Positions 35,466 through 43,903 of a DNA stretch of 64,000 bases are shown piece after piece. The stretch is from Streptomyces sp. NBC_00457 (lineage in GTDB: Bacteria > Actinomycetota > Actinomycetes > Streptomycetales > Streptomycetaceae). Within the stretch, counting starts at the first letter, position 1; each line of letters begins with the position of its first letter. Location of the stretch: contig NZ_CP107905.1 of the NCBI RefSeq assembly GCF_036014015.1, forward strand, positions 4,278,001-4,342,000, in the 5' to 3' direction. The notes below the pieces were generated by a model. It did no database searches, was not told the DNA's origin, and worked only from the letters and a program-made list of their open reading frames with translations. The position numbers and the translations under genes were made by a program.

Positions 35466-36752
35466 ATGCCTGCTGCCAGTACCGAGGCGTCCACCACCGT
35501 GGGCGCCGACTCCGTTGTTCCCGCCGTCTCCTCCGACTCCCGTATGGCTCCGGGCGGGCCCGGCTACCGCCGGATGAGTTTCGCCCTGTTCCTCGCGGGC
35601 GTGGCGACCTTCGCGCTGCTGTACTCCACCCAGGCCCTCCTCCCCCTGATCTCCGGCGAGTTCGGGGTGACGGCGAGTGACGCGAGCTGGACGGTGGCGG
35701 CGGCGACGGGCGGTCTGGCGCTGTTCGTCCTTCCGATGAGCGCGCTGTCGGAGCGTTATGGCCGTCGTACGGTCATGACGGCGTCGCTGGTGGTGGCGGT
35801 GACGGTCGGGATGCTGGTCCCGTTCGCCCCCTCGCTGCCCGCGCTGGTCGCGCTGCGGGCGTTGCAGGGCGCGGCGCTGGCGGGGCTTCCGGCCTCCGCG
35901 ACGGCGTATCTGGCGGAGGAGGTCCGGCCGAAGGCGCTGGTGACCGCCATCGGTCTGTTCGTCGCGGGCAACAGCGTCGGCGGGATGAGCGGCCGGGTCA
36001 TCACCGGGTGGGTCGCGCAGGAGTGGGGCTGGCGGGTCGCGGTGGGCGTGATCGGCGCGCTCGCCGTGGCCTGCGCGGTGGCGTTCCGTCTGCTGCTGCC
36101 CTCCCCGAAGCACTTCAGGCCGGGCTCGCTACGGCCCCGCGTGCTGGCCCGCACGGTGCGCGATCACCTCGCCAACCCGTTGCTGTGCCGTCTGTACGCG
36201 ATCGGCGCGCTGTTCATGACCGTCTTCGGCGGCGTGTACACGGTGATCGGCTACCGCCTGACCGAGGAGCCGTTCAGCCTCCCGCAGGGCATCGTCGGCT
36301 CCATCTTCCTGGTCTACCTGGTCGGCACGGTGTCGGCGTCCACGGCCGGGCGCCTGGTGGGCCGCCTGGGCCGCAGGGGTGCGCTGTACCTGGCCGGCGG
36401 CACGACGGCGACGGGCCTCCTGCTGTCCATCGCGGACTCGCTCCCCCTCGTCCTGCTCGGCCTGATCCTCATCACGGCAGGCTTCTTCGCGGGCCACGCG
36501 GTGGCGTCCTCGGCGGTCAGCAAGACGGCGACCACGGGCCGCGCCCAGGCCTCGGCCCTGTACCAGTCGGCGTACTACATCGGCTCCAGCGCGGGCAGCA
36601 CGGCCGGAGCGGTGGCCTTCCACGCAGGGGGCTGGGCCGGGACCGTCGGGGTCGGACTGCTGGCGGTACTCGGCGTCGTGACCATCACGGTGTTCGGATC
36701 CGTCGCAGCGGCAAGGGTCGCCGCACGACGGGACCCGGCGACGGCGCACTGA
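35466..36752 (+). CDS. MFS transporter
   Basis: 428 residues, 12 expected helices. Signature loop between helices 2 and 3 ALSERYGRRTVM; RALQGAALAGLPASATAYLAEE in helix 4-5, a motif of YnfM/AraJ-like drug efflux members. The N-terminal about 40 residues are Ser/Thr/Val-rich and cytoplasmic. ATG 35466; upstream ATTATGCCGATTCC lies in the divergent control region with the LysR gene. Substrate not predictable; export of a small molecule is likely. Confidence 0.92.
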   Translation: MPAASTEASTTVGADSVVPAVSSDSRMAPGGPGYRRMSFALFLAGVATFALLYSTQALLPLISGEFGVTASDASWTVAAATGGLALFVLPMSALSERYGRRTVMTASLVVAVTVGMLVPFAPSLPALVALRALQGAALAGLPASATAYLAEEVRPKALVTAIGLFVAGNSVGGMSGRVITGWVAQEWGWRVAVGVIGALAVACAVAFRLLLPSPKHFRPGSLRPRVLARTVRDHLANPLLCRLYAIGALFMTVFGGVYTVIGYRLTEEPFSLPQGIVGSIFLVYLVGTVSASTAGRLVGRLGRRGALYLAGGTTATGLLLSIADSLPLVLLGLILITAGFFAGHAVASSAVSKTATTGRAQASALYQSAYYIGSSAGSTAGAVAFHAGGWAGTVGVGLLAVLGVVTITVFGSVAAARVAARRDPATAH

Positions 36753-36781
36753 GACGCCGGGTCCGACAACGGATTTTCCTC

Positions 36782-37018
36782 GCCCCCGCCGCCCCTACCC
36801 GTCCCATCCCTGGGGGCTGCCGCCCCCAGACCCCCGCTTCGGCCTGAACGGCCTCGTCCTCAAACGCCGGACGGGCTGAATGATGCCGACCCGGCGCTGA
36901 AAATCCAGCCCCTCCGGCGTTTGAGGAGCGGGGGTCCAGGGGGCAGAGCCCCCTGGCGGGGTCGAAGGGGCGGAGCCCCTGGGGGATGGGACGGGTAGGG
37001 GCGGCGGGGGCGAACTCT
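36782..37018. repeat. inverted pair of family A intergenic repeats
   Basis: An inverse-oriented copy at about 36782-36871 and a direct copy at about 36908-37018 face each other across about 40 bases, so the region can form a very long hairpin. The direct copy carries GGCGTTTGAGGAGCGGGGGT and ends GGGACGGGTAGGGGCGGCGG, as at 597-690. It lies between the MFS and ECF sigma genes and may end MFS transcription. No gene is seen in the whole 36753-37138 gap. Confidence 0.8.
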
Positions 37019-37138
37019 CCTGACCTGCACGTTCATCCACTCCGCACGCCATTGTCAGTGGGCTGCGGTAGCTTCCGAAGTGCTGGACGCAATGAGGCGT
37101 ACGACACAGGCACGGCCACAGGGGTGGGTGGACGATCG

Positions 37139-38152
37139 ATGACCGACATCACGACGACAACAGACCTGGACACCAAGCTCGAAGCACACCGGACCGAGCT
37201 GACCGGCTACTGCTACCGCATGCTCGGCTCGAGCTTCGAGGCGGAGGACGCGGTGCAGGACACCCTCATCCGAGCCTGGCGCAGCTACGACAAGTTCGAA
37301 GGCCGCTCCAGCGTCCGCTCCTGGCTCTACAGAATCGCGACGAACGTCTGCCTGGACATGCTCACCGCAGGCAACAAACGCGCCCGGCCGATGGACCTCA
37401 CCGACTCCACCCCTCTCGCCCAGGCCGCCCTCTCCCCCCGCCCGGACAACACCTGGCTGGAGCCCATGCCGGACGCCCGCGTGCTCCCCACCACCGCCGA
37501 CCCGGCGGAGGCGGCCATCGCCAAGGAGTCCGTGCGGCTCGCGTTCATGGCCGCCCTCCAGCAACTCCCGCCCAAGCAGCGCGCGGTGCTGATCCTGCGC
37601 GAGGTCCTGGCCTGGAAGGCGAGCGAGGTCGCCGAACTGCTCGGCACGACGGTCGCGTCGGTCAACAGCGCGCTGCAGCGGGCGCGGGCGACGCTCGCGG
37701 AGCGGGAGCAGCCGGGTGCGGATGCCACCGTCTCCGACCCGCTGGACGAGGAGCAGCAGAAGCTCCTGGAGCGCTATGTCGCGGCGTTCGAGGGCTATGA
37801 CATGACGGCCCTGACGGCGTTGCTGCACGAGGACGCGATCATGACGATGCCGCCGTTCGACCTGTGGCTGACCGGCGTCAAGGACATCACCGGCTTCATG
37901 ACGACGCTCGGTGCCCCGTGCGCCGGCTCCCATCTGGTGCCGGTCCAGGTCAACGGCCTGCCGGGCTTCGCCCAGTACAAGCCGGACCCGGAGAAGGGCG
38001 GCTTCACCCCGTGGGCGGTGCAGGTCCTGGAGATATCAGACGGCCGGATCACCGGGTTCCACTGCTTCCTGGACACCGAACGCTGGTTCCCGCTGTTCGG
38101 GCTGCCCCTCCATGTCGAAGCGGAGACCGACCAGGTCGAGGAGGGCGTGTAG
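37139..38152 (+). CDS. ECF sigma factor with C-terminal SnoaL-like domain (SigG/ECF56-like)
   Basis: 337 residues. Region 2 LTGYCYRMLGSSFEAEDAVQ and SVRSWLYRIATNVCLDML, region 4 LPPKQRAVLILREVLAWKASEVAELL, then a SnoaL/NTF2-like domain at about 210-330 (LERYVAAFEGYDMTALTALL, MTMPPFDLWLTG, HCFLDTERWFPLFGLP). The layout matches the SigG-type group, in which the C-terminal domain replaces a membrane anti-sigma factor. No anti-sigma gene is adjacent. ATG 37139 has a GGTGGAC stretch upstream. Its 3' end overlaps a convergent STAS gene by 117 bases. Confidence 0.9.
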   Translation: MTDITTTTDLDTKLEAHRTELTGYCYRMLGSSFEAEDAVQDTLIRAWRSYDKFEGRSSVRSWLYRIATNVCLDMLTAGNKRARPMDLTDSTPLAQAALSPRPDNTWLEPMPDARVLPTTADPAEAAIAKESVRLAFMAALQQLPPKQRAVLILREVLAWKASEVAELLGTTVASVNSALQRARATLAEREQPGADATVSDPLDEEQQKLLERYVAAFEGYDMTALTALLHEDAIMTMPPFDLWLTGVKDITGFMTTLGAPCAGSHLVPVQVNGLPGFAQYKPDPEKGGFTPWAVQVLEISDGRITGFHCFLDTERWFPLFGLPLHVEAETDQVEEGV

Positions 38153-38422
38153 GGCGGGGGCTGGATCGCGGAGCCGGATGCGGCCTCCGGCCCGCCGGGC
38201 GGCGAGTTCCAGCCGGGCCAGCAGGTCGACGGTGCCGAGCCCCGGCGGTCCGAGCCCGCCGACGTCGCACACCACGACCCCGGCCTCCGTCGCCTCCAGC
38301 AGCGCCCGCACGTCGTCGCACAGCCCTGTCACCTCGTCCCTGGTGACGGGGCCGGTCAGCACGAGTACTGCGGGTGTCATGGCGTCCACGAGCGGTAGAC
38401 CGGGCGGGCGGGCGTAACTCAT
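38036..38422 (-). CDS. STAS-domain protein lacking the phosphorylatable serine
   Basis: 128 residues with a STAS fold: TPAVLVLTGPVTRDEVTGLC, VVVCDVGGLGPPGLGTVDLL, AARRAGGRIRLRDPAPAL. In anti-sigma antagonists the middle motif is DSSGLG; here the serines are Pro-Pro, so control by serine phosphorylation is not expected. ATG 38422 or 38380 may start it. The last about 39 codons lie antisense to the end of the ECF sigma gene, which is either a real overlap or means the product continues longer than in homologues. Frame use and domain make it a convincing gene despite the overlap. Confidence 0.65.
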   Translation of the reverse strand: MSYARPPGLPLVDAMTPAVLVLTGPVTRDEVTGLCDDVRALLEATEAGVVVCDVGGLGPPGLGTVDLLARLELAARRAGGRIRLRDPAPALHALLDLVGLRFDMEGQPEQREPAFGVQEAVEPGDPAV

Positions 38423-38599
38423 CGGGGCGCCGCGCTGGACGTGCCGTACACCCACACCGCAGGCTGCCGTACACCCGCGCGCGGCCCGCGAAGGATCACA
38501 TTGACCTGCGTCCCGCCTTCCCCGGAGGGTTGGGTGCATGCTCCATGAATCAGCACCTCCGGCGATACCCCACGGCTTCCTCACCGCTGAGGAGGCGCT

Positions 38600-39523
38600 G
38601 TGCAGGGGGTGCTGACGGGCTTCGCGGTGATCGCGGTCGTCATCGCGGTGGGCTATGTGCTCGGCCGCCGCGGTCACCTCGGCGAGCATGGCCGCGAGGT
38701 ACTGACCAAGCTGGCCTTCCACGTGGCGTCCCCGGCGTTGCTGTTCACCACGCTCGCGCAGACCGACCTGTCGGTGGTCTTCTCCAGCCGTCTGCTGGTG
38801 ACCGCGCTGAGCACGGCAGCGGCGGCGGGCGTGTTCATCGCGGTGGGTGCCGTACGCGGCTGGGGCCCGGGGCGTACGACGATCGGCGCGCTGTGCTCCA
38901 GCTACGTCAACTCGGGCAACCTCGGCATCCCGATCGCGGTGTACGTCCTGGGTGACGCCTCGCTGGTGGCGCCGGTGCTGCTGTTCCAGCTCCTGCTGCT
39001 GACGCCCATCGCGCTGACGGTGCTGGACCTCTCGACCGCCCGGGACGGCAAGGAGCCGCTGTGGCTGAGGCTCCTGACGCCGCTGCGCAATCCGATCGCC
39101 CTGGGTTCGCTGGCCGGCGTCGCGGTCTCGGCGACCGGCCTCCGCGTCCCGGCCCCCGTCATGGACCCCGTGACCCTGATCGGCAACATGTCGGTCCCCG
39201 CCGTCCTGCTCGCCTTCGGCATCTCCCTGTGCGGCAGCACGATGCCCGGCCGGGGTCCGGACCGGCATCTGGTCCTGCTGTCGGTGGCGCTGAAGTCGGT
39301 GGGCCAGCCCGCGGCGGCCTGGGCACTCGCGGCCGGCGCCTTCGGCCTCCACGGCGCCCAACTCCTCGACGTGGTCGTCACGTCGGCACTCCCGGCCGCG
39401 CAGAACCTCTTCACCTACGCGTCGAGATACCGGGTGGCCGAGCGACTCGCACGCGACTCGATCCTGCTGTCGACGGCGCTCTCGGTACCGGTCCTGGTGG
39501 TCGTCGCGACCCTGCTCGGCTGA
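38600..39523 (+). CDS. AEC (auxin efflux carrier)-family transporter
   Basis: 307 residues with ten or so helices, among them FAVIAVVIAVGYVLGRRG and the crossover-type segment SSYVNSGNLGIPIAVYVLG, plus NMSVPAVLLAFGISLCG, typical of AEC permeases. GTG 38600 follows GAGGAGG. Substrate unknown; bacterial members often move malonate, malate or related anions. Single gene, followed by a hairpin. Confidence 0.9.
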   Translation: MQGVLTGFAVIAVVIAVGYVLGRRGHLGEHGREVLTKLAFHVASPALLFTTLAQTDLSVVFSSRLLVTALSTAAAAGVFIAVGAVRGWGPGRTTIGALCSSYVNSGNLGIPIAVYVLGDASLVAPVLLFQLLLLTPIALTVLDLSTARDGKEPLWLRLLTPLRNPIALGSLAGVAVSATGLRVPAPVMDPVTLIGNMSVPAVLLAFGISLCGSTMPGRGPDRHLVLLSVALKSVGQPAAAWALAAGAFGLHGAQLLDVVVTSALPAAQNLFTYASRYRVAERLARDSILLSTALSVPVLVVVATLLG

Positions 39524-39536
39524 GGGCACGCAGGCG

Positions 39537-39570
39537 AAAGGGGCCGGAGCCCGAAGGTTCCGGCCCCTTT
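39537..39570 (+). terminator. hairpin after the AEC gene
   Basis: AAAGGGGCCGGA (39537-39548) pairs with TCCGGCCCCTTT (39559-39570), loop of 10, starting 13 bases after the stop. Confidence 0.85.
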
Positions 39571-39597
39571 AGGGCCTGGCGAAGTCGGCTGCGGTTC

Positions 39598-39712
39598 GGG
39601 CAGCGCCCGAAGGGGCGCGGGGCTGTATCAATGTGCGGCTCCGCCGCGATGGGGGTCCCCCCGCTCGAGCGAATTCGAGAGTGGGGGAGCGACCAGCCAC
39701 GATGGTGCCGCA
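39598..39712. repeat. dispersed Streptomyces intergenic repeat, family B, inverse copy
   Basis: CGCCCGAAGGGGCGCGGGGC, TGTATCAATGTGCGGCTCCG and GGAGCGACCAGCCACGA; the inverse complement of the element at about 34352-34423, with an extra inserted part (about 39650-39692) containing CTCGAGCGAATTCGAG. Between the AEC terminator and the end of deoA. Confidence 0.75.
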
Positions 39713-39760
39713 GACGATCGACGGCCCGTCACGGCACTTCCAGCGGAGCGCTCAGGCGCG

Positions 39761-41053
39761 TCAGGCAATACGCTCCCGCACCACCGGCGACGCCTTGAAG
39801 TCCGTCCCCGCCGCCGAGACGTCGTACGAACCCTCCACCGCCTCCAGGGCGTACGCGAAGCGTTCCGGCGTGTCCGTGTGCAGGGTCAGCAGGGGCTGGC
39901 CCTCGGTCACCGTGTCTCCCGGCTTGGCGTGCAGCTCCACGCCCGCGCCCGCCTGGACCGGGTCCTCCTTGCGGGCACGCCCCGCGCCGAGGCGCCAGGC
40001 GGCGACGCCGATGTCGTAGGCGTCGAGGCGGGTCAGGACGCCGGAGGCGCTCGCCTTCACCACGTGCTGCTCGCGCGCCACCGGCAGTTCCGCGTCCGGG
40101 TCGCCGCCCTGTGCCGCGATCATGCGCCGCCAGACGTCCATCGCGGAGCCGTCGGCCAGGGCCTTCGCCGGGTCGGTGTCACGGATGCCCGCCGCGTCGA
40201 GCATTTCGCGGGCCAGGGCGATGGTCAGCTCCACGACGTCCGAGGGGCCGCCGCCCGCCAGGACCTCGACCGACTCCCGGACCTCAAGGGCGTTACCGGC
40301 CGTCAGGCCCAGCGGGGTCGACATGTCCGTCAGGAGCGCGACCGTCTTGACGCCGTGGTCGGTGCCCAGGCCCACCATCGTGGACGCCAGTTCCCGCGCG
40401 TCCTCGATGGTCTTCATGAACGCGCCCGTGCCGACCTTGACGTCCAGGACGAGCGAGCCCGTGCCCTCGGCGATCTTCTTCGACATGATCGAGGAGGCGA
40501 TCAGGGGGATCGCCTCGACCGTGCCGGTCACATCGCGCAGGGCGTACAGCTTCTTGTCCGCGGGGGCCAGGCCGTCGCCCGCCGCGCAGATAACCGCGCC
40601 GACGCCGTCCAGCACGGACAGCATCTCCTCGTTCGAGAGCAGCGCCCGCCAGCCGGGGATCGACTCCAGCTTGTCCAGTGTGCCGCCGGTGTGGCCGAGG
40701 CCTCGGCCCGACAGCTGGGGCACGGCCGCCCCGCACGCCGCGACCAGCGGGGCCAGCGGAAGCGTAATCTTGTCGCCGACCCCGCCCGTCGAGTGCTTGT
40801 CAGCCGTGGGACGGGACAGCGACGAGAAGTCCATGCGCTCGCCGGAGGCGATCATCGCGGCCGTCCAGCGGGCGATCTCCCGGCGGTTCATGCCGTTGAG
40901 CAGGATCGCCATCGCGAGCGCGGACATCTGCTCGTCGGCGACCTCCCCGCGGGTGTACGCGTCGATGACCCAGTCGATCTGCACGTCGCTGAGTTCACCG
41001 CGGTCCCGCTTGGTACGGATGACGGAGATGGCATCCGTCGACAAAGCAGCCAT
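39761..41053 (-). CDS. deoA: thymidine/pyrimidine-nucleoside phosphorylase
   Basis: 430 residues. Phosphorolysis of thymidine, deoxyuridine and perhaps uridine. Family signature SGRGLGHTGGTLDKLES, phosphate site KHSTGGVGDK, late LTRLDAYDIGVAAWRLGAGR. ATG 41053 has GGAAGGA five bases upstream. Last gene of the importer operon; 70 bases with a hairpin separate it from cdd, so it is expected to be co-transcribed at a different level. Confidence 0.95.
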   Translation of the reverse strand: MAALSTDAISVIRTKRDRGELSDVQIDWVIDAYTRGEVADEQMSALAMAILLNGMNRREIARWTAAMIASGERMDFSSLSRPTADKHSTGGVGDKITLPLAPLVAACGAAVPQLSGRGLGHTGGTLDKLESIPGWRALLSNEEMLSVLDGVGAVICAAGDGLAPADKKLYALRDVTGTVEAIPLIASSIMSKKIAEGTGSLVLDVKVGTGAFMKTIEDARELASTMVGLGTDHGVKTVALLTDMSTPLGLTAGNALEVRESVEVLAGGGPSDVVELTIALAREMLDAAGIRDTDPAKALADGSAMDVWRRMIAAQGGDPDAELPVAREQHVVKASASGVLTRLDAYDIGVAAWRLGAGRARKEDPVQAGAGVELHAKPGDTVTEGQPLLTLHTDTPERFAYALEAVEGSYDVSAAGTDFKASPVVRERIA

Positions 41054-41084
41054 GGCGTTCCTTCCGAAAAGAGCAAGAAAGTGC

Positions 41085-41116
41085 GCGGCCCCTCCGATCC
41101 GGTTCGAAGGGGCCGC
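41085..41116 (-). promoter_or_regulatory. intercistronic hairpin between cdd and deoA
   Basis: GCGGCCCCT (41085-41093) pairs with AGGGGCCGC (41108-41116), loop 14. It lies within the operon, so it may stabilise the cdd message or partly terminate before deoA. Confidence 0.6.
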
Positions 41117-41123
41117 ACGGGAG

Positions 41124-41513
41124 TTACTTGGCGAGGTGCCCCGGCCCGAAGGCCTGCGGCAGCATCTGAGACAGCGGCAGGATGCCCGCCGGTGTCTCAA
41201 GCAGCAGGTCCGGGCCGCCGAACTCGTACAGCAGCTGCCGGCAGCGGCCGCACGGGACGAGGATGTCGCCCTTGCCGTCGACGCAGGTGAAGTGCGTCAG
41301 CCGGCCGCCGCCGGTGCGCTGCAGCTCCGAGACGAGCCCGCACTCGGCGCACAGCCCGAGCCCGTAGGAGGCGTTCTCGACATTGCAGCCGGAGACCGTG
41401 CGGCCGTCGTCGACCAGGGCGGCGACGCCGACCGGGTAGCCCGAGTAGGGGGCGTACGCATGGGACATGGCGTCCCTCGCCACCGACCGCAGGGCCTCCC
41501 AGTCGACGGTCAC
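41124..41513 (-). CDS. cdd: cytidine deaminase
   Basis: 129 residues, the size of tetrameric zinc-dependent cytidine deaminases. Zinc and catalytic motifs CAECG (Cys-Ala-Glu) and PCGRCRQ; substrate part NVENASYG. Converts (deoxy)cytidine to (deoxy)uridine for DeoA. GTG start overlaps the permease stop (GTGA at 41510-41513), which couples salvage to import. Confidence 0.95.
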   Translation of the reverse strand: MTVDWEALRSVARDAMSHAYAPYSGYPVGVAALVDDGRTVSGCNVENASYGLGLCAECGLVSELQRTGGGRLTHFTCVDGKGDILVPCGRCRQLLYEFGGPDLLLETPAGILPLSQMLPQAFGPGHLAK

Positions 41514-42784
41514 TTGCCTTGTCCCTTCCGGTACGGCATGCCGTCCGCCTTCGGCATGCGCAGCCGCTGGGCGGACAACGCGAGGACGATCAGCGTGATG
41601 ACGTACGGCGTGGCCGAGACGACCTGGTTGGGAACCTCGTTGGTGCCGGCGTACCAGGCGAACACCAGGCCGCCGATGAGCAGGGTGACCGCGGACGAGG
41701 TGTACTTCTTCCGGAACGCCAGCCAGATCGCGCCGATGACCAGCAGCAGCGCCCCGAGCAGCAGCAGCGCGTGGACGTTCTCGGAGCCGCCGCGCAGGTT
41801 GAGGCTGTCGGTGTAGCCGAACAGGCCCGCGCCGATGGCGAGTCCGCCCGGCATCCAGTTACCGAAGATCATCGCGGCGAGGCCGATGTAGCCGCGACCG
41901 CTGACCTGGCCCTCCAGATAGAAGGGGTTGGCGACGATGGAGAGGAACGCGCCACCGAGGCCCGCCAGACCGCCCGAGATGATGACGGCCAGGTACTTGT
42001 ACTTGTAGACGTTCACACCGAGCGACTCGGCGGCGACCGGGTTCTCACCGCAGGACCGCAGCCGCAGACCGAACGCCGTGCGCCACAGGATCCACCAGGT
42101 CGCGGGGATCAGCGCGACGGCGATCAGGGTCAGCCAGGAGACATTGGTGATCAGGCCGCCGAGCAGTCCGGCGACGTCGGAGATGAAGAACCAGCCCTTT
42201 TCGTTGAGGTCCCGCAGGCCGTCGGAGAGACCTGGCACCGTGAAGTTGCCGAGCGAGTCGATCGCCGGGGACTGCTTGGCGGAGCCGCCCTCGTGGCCCT
42301 CGAAGGCGAGAGGCGCGAGATAGCGGGTGGCGCCCAGGGCGAGGATGTTGATGGCCACACCGGAGACGATGTGGTTGACGTTGAAGGTGACGGTGACGAG
42401 GGCGTGCAGCAGACCGCCGACGCAGCCGCCGATGATGCCGACGAGGACACCGGTCCACGGGCCCCACTGGAACCCGGCCCAGGCGCCGAACCAGGTGCCG
42501 AGGATCATCATGCCCTCGAGGCCGATGTTGACGACGCCCGCGCGCTCGGCCCACAGACCGCCGAGACCGGCGAGACCGATCGGCACGGCGAGCTGGAGCG
42601 CGGTGGACATCTGGCTGACGTTGGTGATGCCGTCGGCGCCGGTGATGATGCGGACGATCGAGGTCAGCGCCAGGGCTCCGGCGATGACCAGCAGCACGAC
42701 GGGCCACGACAGGCGCCGGCCGGTCGGCGCCGCGGGCTGCAGCGTGGGCTGGTTGACGTCGGTCGCCGAGATGGGGGCGGTCAT
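41510..42784 (-). CDS. nucleoside ABC transporter permease 2
   Basis: 424 residues, about ten helices. Branched-chain-type permease of the BMP/nucleoside importer family: LGGLWAERAGVVNIGLEGMM, HIVSGVAINILALGATRYL and the coupling loop RSCGENPVAAESLGVNVY. ATG overlaps the stop of the first permease (ATGA at 42781-42784), and cdd starts within its stop. A heterodimer with permease 1 is expected. Confidence 0.93.
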   Translation of the reverse strand: MTAPISATDVNQPTLQPAAPTGRRLSWPVVLLVIAGALALTSIVRIITGADGITNVSQMSTALQLAVPIGLAGLGGLWAERAGVVNIGLEGMMILGTWFGAWAGFQWGPWTGVLVGIIGGCVGGLLHALVTVTFNVNHIVSGVAINILALGATRYLAPLAFEGHEGGSAKQSPAIDSLGNFTVPGLSDGLRDLNEKGWFFISDVAGLLGGLITNVSWLTLIAVALIPATWWILWRTAFGLRLRSCGENPVAAESLGVNVYKYKYLAVIISGGLAGLGGAFLSIVANPFYLEGQVSGRGYIGLAAMIFGNWMPGGLAIGAGLFGYTDSLNLRGGSENVHALLLLGALLLVIGAIWLAFRKKYTSSAVTLLIGGLVFAWYAGTNEVPNQVVSATPYVITLIVLALSAQRLRMPKADGMPYRKGQGK

Positions 42785-43902
42785 CGGCCAGCCACCTCCT
42801 TCGTGGTGTTGGTGGCGCCGAGGACGTGACCGGCGGCCAGTTCAGCGCCGACGCGGCGCTGCTGGCGGCGCAGACCCCATTCGCGTACGGCCTCATAGGA
42901 GACGACGACCGAGAGCACGATCAGGCCCTGCATGATGACCGCGATCTCCTTGTCGTAGTCGTGGAAGTCCAGCTCGGGCGAGGCCTTGTCGAGCCAGGCC
43001 CACAGCAGGGCGGCGAAGGCGATGCCGACCGGGCTGTTGCGGCCGAGCAGGGCGATGCCGATACCGAGGAAGCCGATGCCGGTGGGGAAGTTGAGGTTGT
43101 AGGTGTGGGCGTCGCCGAGCAGGATCGGCAGGCCCGCGAGACCGGCGAGGCCGCCGGAGAGCAGCATGGCGGTGAGCACCATGCGCTTGGGGTCGACACC
43201 GCTGGCCGCGGCGGCGGTCTCCGAGGCGCCGGAGGCGCGCAGGTCGAAGCCGAACCGGGTGCGGTTGAGGGTGACCCAGAAGGCGATGCCGAGCACCACG
43301 GCGAGGATCACCAGGCCGTAGATCTCGCCCGCGTCGCCCATGTCGATGCCCGGCACCCAGCCGGACTCGTGCATCTCGCCGGTGGTGTTGTTGTTGCCGA
43401 CCTTCACACCGAAGACGTTCGGCAGCCACAGGTAGGCGATGACGGAGGTGGCGATCGCGTTCAGCATGATCGTCGCGACGACCTCGCTGACGCCCCGGGT
43501 GACCTTGAGGACACCGGCGATACCGGACCAGAAGGCGCCGGTGCAGACGGCGGTCAGGAGGAGCAGCGGGATCTGCAGGGCGGCCGGCAGATCGGCGTGG
43601 GCGCCGACGATCGCGGCCATCATGGCGGCGAGCTGGTACTGGCCGTCGACGCCGATGTTGAACAGGTTCATCCGGAAGCCGATGGCCACCGCGAGCGCCG
43701 CGATGTAGTACATCGAGGCCTGGTTGATGACCAGGACCTGGATGTCGGAGAACCCGATCTGCTCGAACATGATCGTGAACGGCTCGACCGGGTTCTTGCC
43801 CGAGGCGATCAGCACGATCGAGCTCAGCGCGAAGGCCACGGCGAGCGCGATGACCGGTCCGGCCACCGCGAGGAGCACGCGCTCCTTGTCGAACTTCTTC
43901 AT
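42781..43902 (-). CDS. nucleoside ABC transporter permease 1
   Basis: 373 residues, about eight to ten helices. FRMNLFNIGVDGQYQLAAMM and SGIAGVLKVTRGVSEVVATI are the family signatures; coupling loop LRASGASETAAAASGVDPKR. ATG 43902 lies one base after the stop of the ATPase gene; the longer frame is inside that gene. Confidence 0.93.
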   Translation of the reverse strand: MKKFDKERVLLAVAGPVIALAVAFALSSIVLIASGKNPVEPFTIMFEQIGFSDIQVLVINQASMYYIAALAVAIGFRMNLFNIGVDGQYQLAAMMAAIVGAHADLPAALQIPLLLLTAVCTGAFWSGIAGVLKVTRGVSEVVATIMLNAIATSVIAYLWLPNVFGVKVGNNNTTGEMHESGWVPGIDMGDAGEIYGLVILAVVLGIAFWVTLNRTRFGFDLRASGASETAAAASGVDPKRMVLTAMLLSGGLAGLAGLPILLGDAHTYNLNFPTGIGFLGIGIALLGRNSPVGIAFAALLWAWLDKASPELDFHDYDKEIAVIMQGLIVLSVVVSYEAVREWGLRRQQRRVGAELAAGHVLGATNTTKEVAGR

Positions 43903-43903
43903 T

